DNA of 64,000 nt from Flavobacteriaceae bacterium (GTDB taxonomy: Bacteria > Bacteroidota > Bacteroidia > Flavobacteriales > Flavobacteriaceae): NCBI GenBank assembly GCA_025800395.1, contig JAOXRU010000017.1, positions 1-64,000 on the forward strand, written 5' to 3'. The translations under genes were made by a program, and so were the position numbers. This document shows, in pieces, positions 62,899 through 64,000 of the stretch. Each line of letters opens with the position of its first letter. The first letter of the stretch is position 1. The notes below the pieces were generated by a model. That model worked only from the letters and a program-made list of their open reading frames with translations. It had not been told where the DNA came from and did no database searches.

Positions 62899-64000
62899 AT
62901 GAATAAAATGACTGAAGACAAACCCATACGCGTATTACAAGTGCTAGGCATGATGGATCATGGCGGTGCTGAAGTAATGGCAATGAATTATTACCGAGGA
63001 ATGGACAAGAGCAAGGTTCAGTTCGATTTCCTTTTACATTTTGAAGAAGCAGGTGTTTTTGATGAAGAAATACGAGCTATGGGAGGCAATATTTATATTA
63101 TGCCACGAATTTTGCCAGCCAATTATTTCAAATATAAAAAGGCATTAAAGCATTTTTTTGCCACCCACAAAGATTATGATATAGTGCACTCACATATCAA
63201 TGCTTATGGTACTTTTGTAATACAAGCTGCAAAGAAAGCTGGTATTCTAATTCGAATCTCACATTCCCATACTTCGATTACTCCTTGGTATAAAAAAATA
63301 TTCGAAAAGAATATCAATTTGGTAAGTACAGTTAAAGAAATAGTACAAAATTTGTTGAGACCTTCCTTGGTGCGCAATGCCACCGTGCACCTGGCATGTG
63401 GTGAAAAAGCTGGTAAATGGATGTATGGCTCAAAATCTAAAAATTTTATTGTAATAAATAATGCCATAGATGCCAAAAGATTTCGATGGGATGCTACCAA
63501 AAGAATAGCTAAGAAAAAAGAACTTGGTTTGGAGGGTATAGAACTAGTTGGTCATGTGGGGAATTTTAATGAAGCTAAAAACCACAAGTTCATTGTTCAA
63601 TGTTTTGCTAGTATGTTGCAAACAACCCCCAATCTCAAACTATTACTGGTAGGTGGTGGTGGACTTTTTGAAGAAATACAAGAAGAAGTCCAACAATTGG
63701 GAATCGATAATAAAGTATTGTTTTTAGGCTCTAGAAATGATGTGGACGAATTGCTGCAAGCTTTTGATTTGATGTTGTTTCCTTCTATTTATGAGGGACT
63801 ACCATTAACTTTGGTGGAGGCTCAGGCTGCAGGATTGCCAGTATTGGCTTCTGCCAATATCACTACAGAAATTGCCATAACCGATATACTTCGTTTTTTG
63901 CCATTGGCAGATGGTACGGAGGCTTGGGCTACAGCAGCAAGAAAACAAATGCAATTAGAAAGAAAAGATACTTTAAAGGCAATACAGCAGAGTGGCTATG
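62899..64000 (+). CDS. GT4 family glycosyltransferase C (3' truncated by the window)
   Basis: An open frame from the ATG at 62899 to the end of the window, 367 codons, absent from the track because it has no stop here. 'VLQVLGMMDHGGAEVMAMNYY' is a typical EpsF/GT4 start, 'HSHINAYGTFVIQAAKKAG' follows, and 'LFPSIYEGLPLTLVEAQAAGLPV' contains the E-x7-E motif. EpsF-like enzymes of this type often take part in exopolysaccharide synthesis. The gene is almost complete, since the family is about 370-390 residues long. The locus continues beyond the window. Confidence 0.9.
   Translation, partial: MNKMTEDKPIRVLQVLGMMDHGGAEVMAMNYYRGMDKSKVQFDFLLHFEEAGVFDEEIRAMGGNIYIMPRILPANYFKYKKALKHFFATHKDYDIVHSHINAYGTFVIQAAKKAGILIRISHSHTSITPWYKKIFEKNINLVSTVKEIVQNLLRPSLVRNATVHLACGEKAGKWMYGSKSKNFIVINNAIDAKRFRWDATKRIAKKKELGLEGIELVGHVGNFNEAKNHKFIVQCFASMLQTTPNLKLLLVGGGGLFEEIQEEVQQLGIDNKVLFLGSRNDVDELLQAFDLMLFPSIYEGLPLTLVEAQAAGLPVLASANITTEIAITDILRFLPLADGTEAWATAARKQMQLERKDTLKAIQQSGY

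Overview
The window is a low-GC stretch of a Bacteroidota chromosome, most likely from class Flavobacteriia. The evidence is a set of family-specific genes (bacillithiol synthase BshA, a Bacteroidota-type LptD, a TamB divergent from TsaD, PrcB-like and DUF4159 proteins), many signal peptides of the Bacteroidota lipoprotein type, and promoter candidates of the form TTTG-N19/20-TAnnTTTG. No tRNA, rRNA, insertion sequence, prophage or CRISPR array was seen.

Region 1 (1-9105) is the end of a beta-1,3-glucan (laminarin-type) utilisation locus. It holds the tail of a GH16 glucanase, a cytosolic GH149-like phosphorylase, three lipoprotein glycosidases (GH17, a clan GH-A protein of uncertain family, GH30) and a GPH-type sugar symporter. 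The likely scheme is surface or periplasmic cleavage, inner-membrane uptake, then phosphorolysis in the cytosol. No SusC/SusD pair lies inside the window.

Region 2 (9222-37325) is core chromosome. A minus-strand operon runs tsaD, an unknown secreted protein, rsmE, DUF4159, an AI-2E family permease and a THUMP-like methyltransferase. tamB diverges from it, followed by pfkA, gapA and a BadF-type kinase, then ridA and lptD on the minus strand. Next come an amidase, an MCE protein, two Fe-S/CCG proteins of HdrC/HdrB type, a HAD protein, a conserved unknown, a GH3-like/serine-hydrolase fusion, bshA, a PrcB-like protein and an OmpA protein.

Region 3 (37348-64000, continuing past the end) is a surface polysaccharide locus with unusually heavy decoration capacity. 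It carries three separate MBOAT plus SGNH pairs (two forward, one inverted), two OafA-type acyltransferases, and two related GNAT proteins flanking a NodB-type deacetylase. A pectate-lyase-like lipoprotein follows. The assembly section has a WbpP/TviC-like epimerase and a WbpO/TviB-like dehydrogenase (together predicted to make UDP-GalNAcA), a Wzx-like flippase, a Wzy-like polymerase, three GT4 glycosyltransferases and two TupA-like ATP-grasp proteins.

My reading of region 3, as inference, is that the locus makes a GalNAcA-containing capsule or exopolysaccharide. That polymer may be O-acylated at several positions, N-deacetylated, perhaps amidated on its uronic acids by the ATP-grasp enzymes, and trimmed by the lyase. 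The threefold MBOAT/SGNH set combined with the ATP-grasp pair is the best candidate for an undescribed system here.
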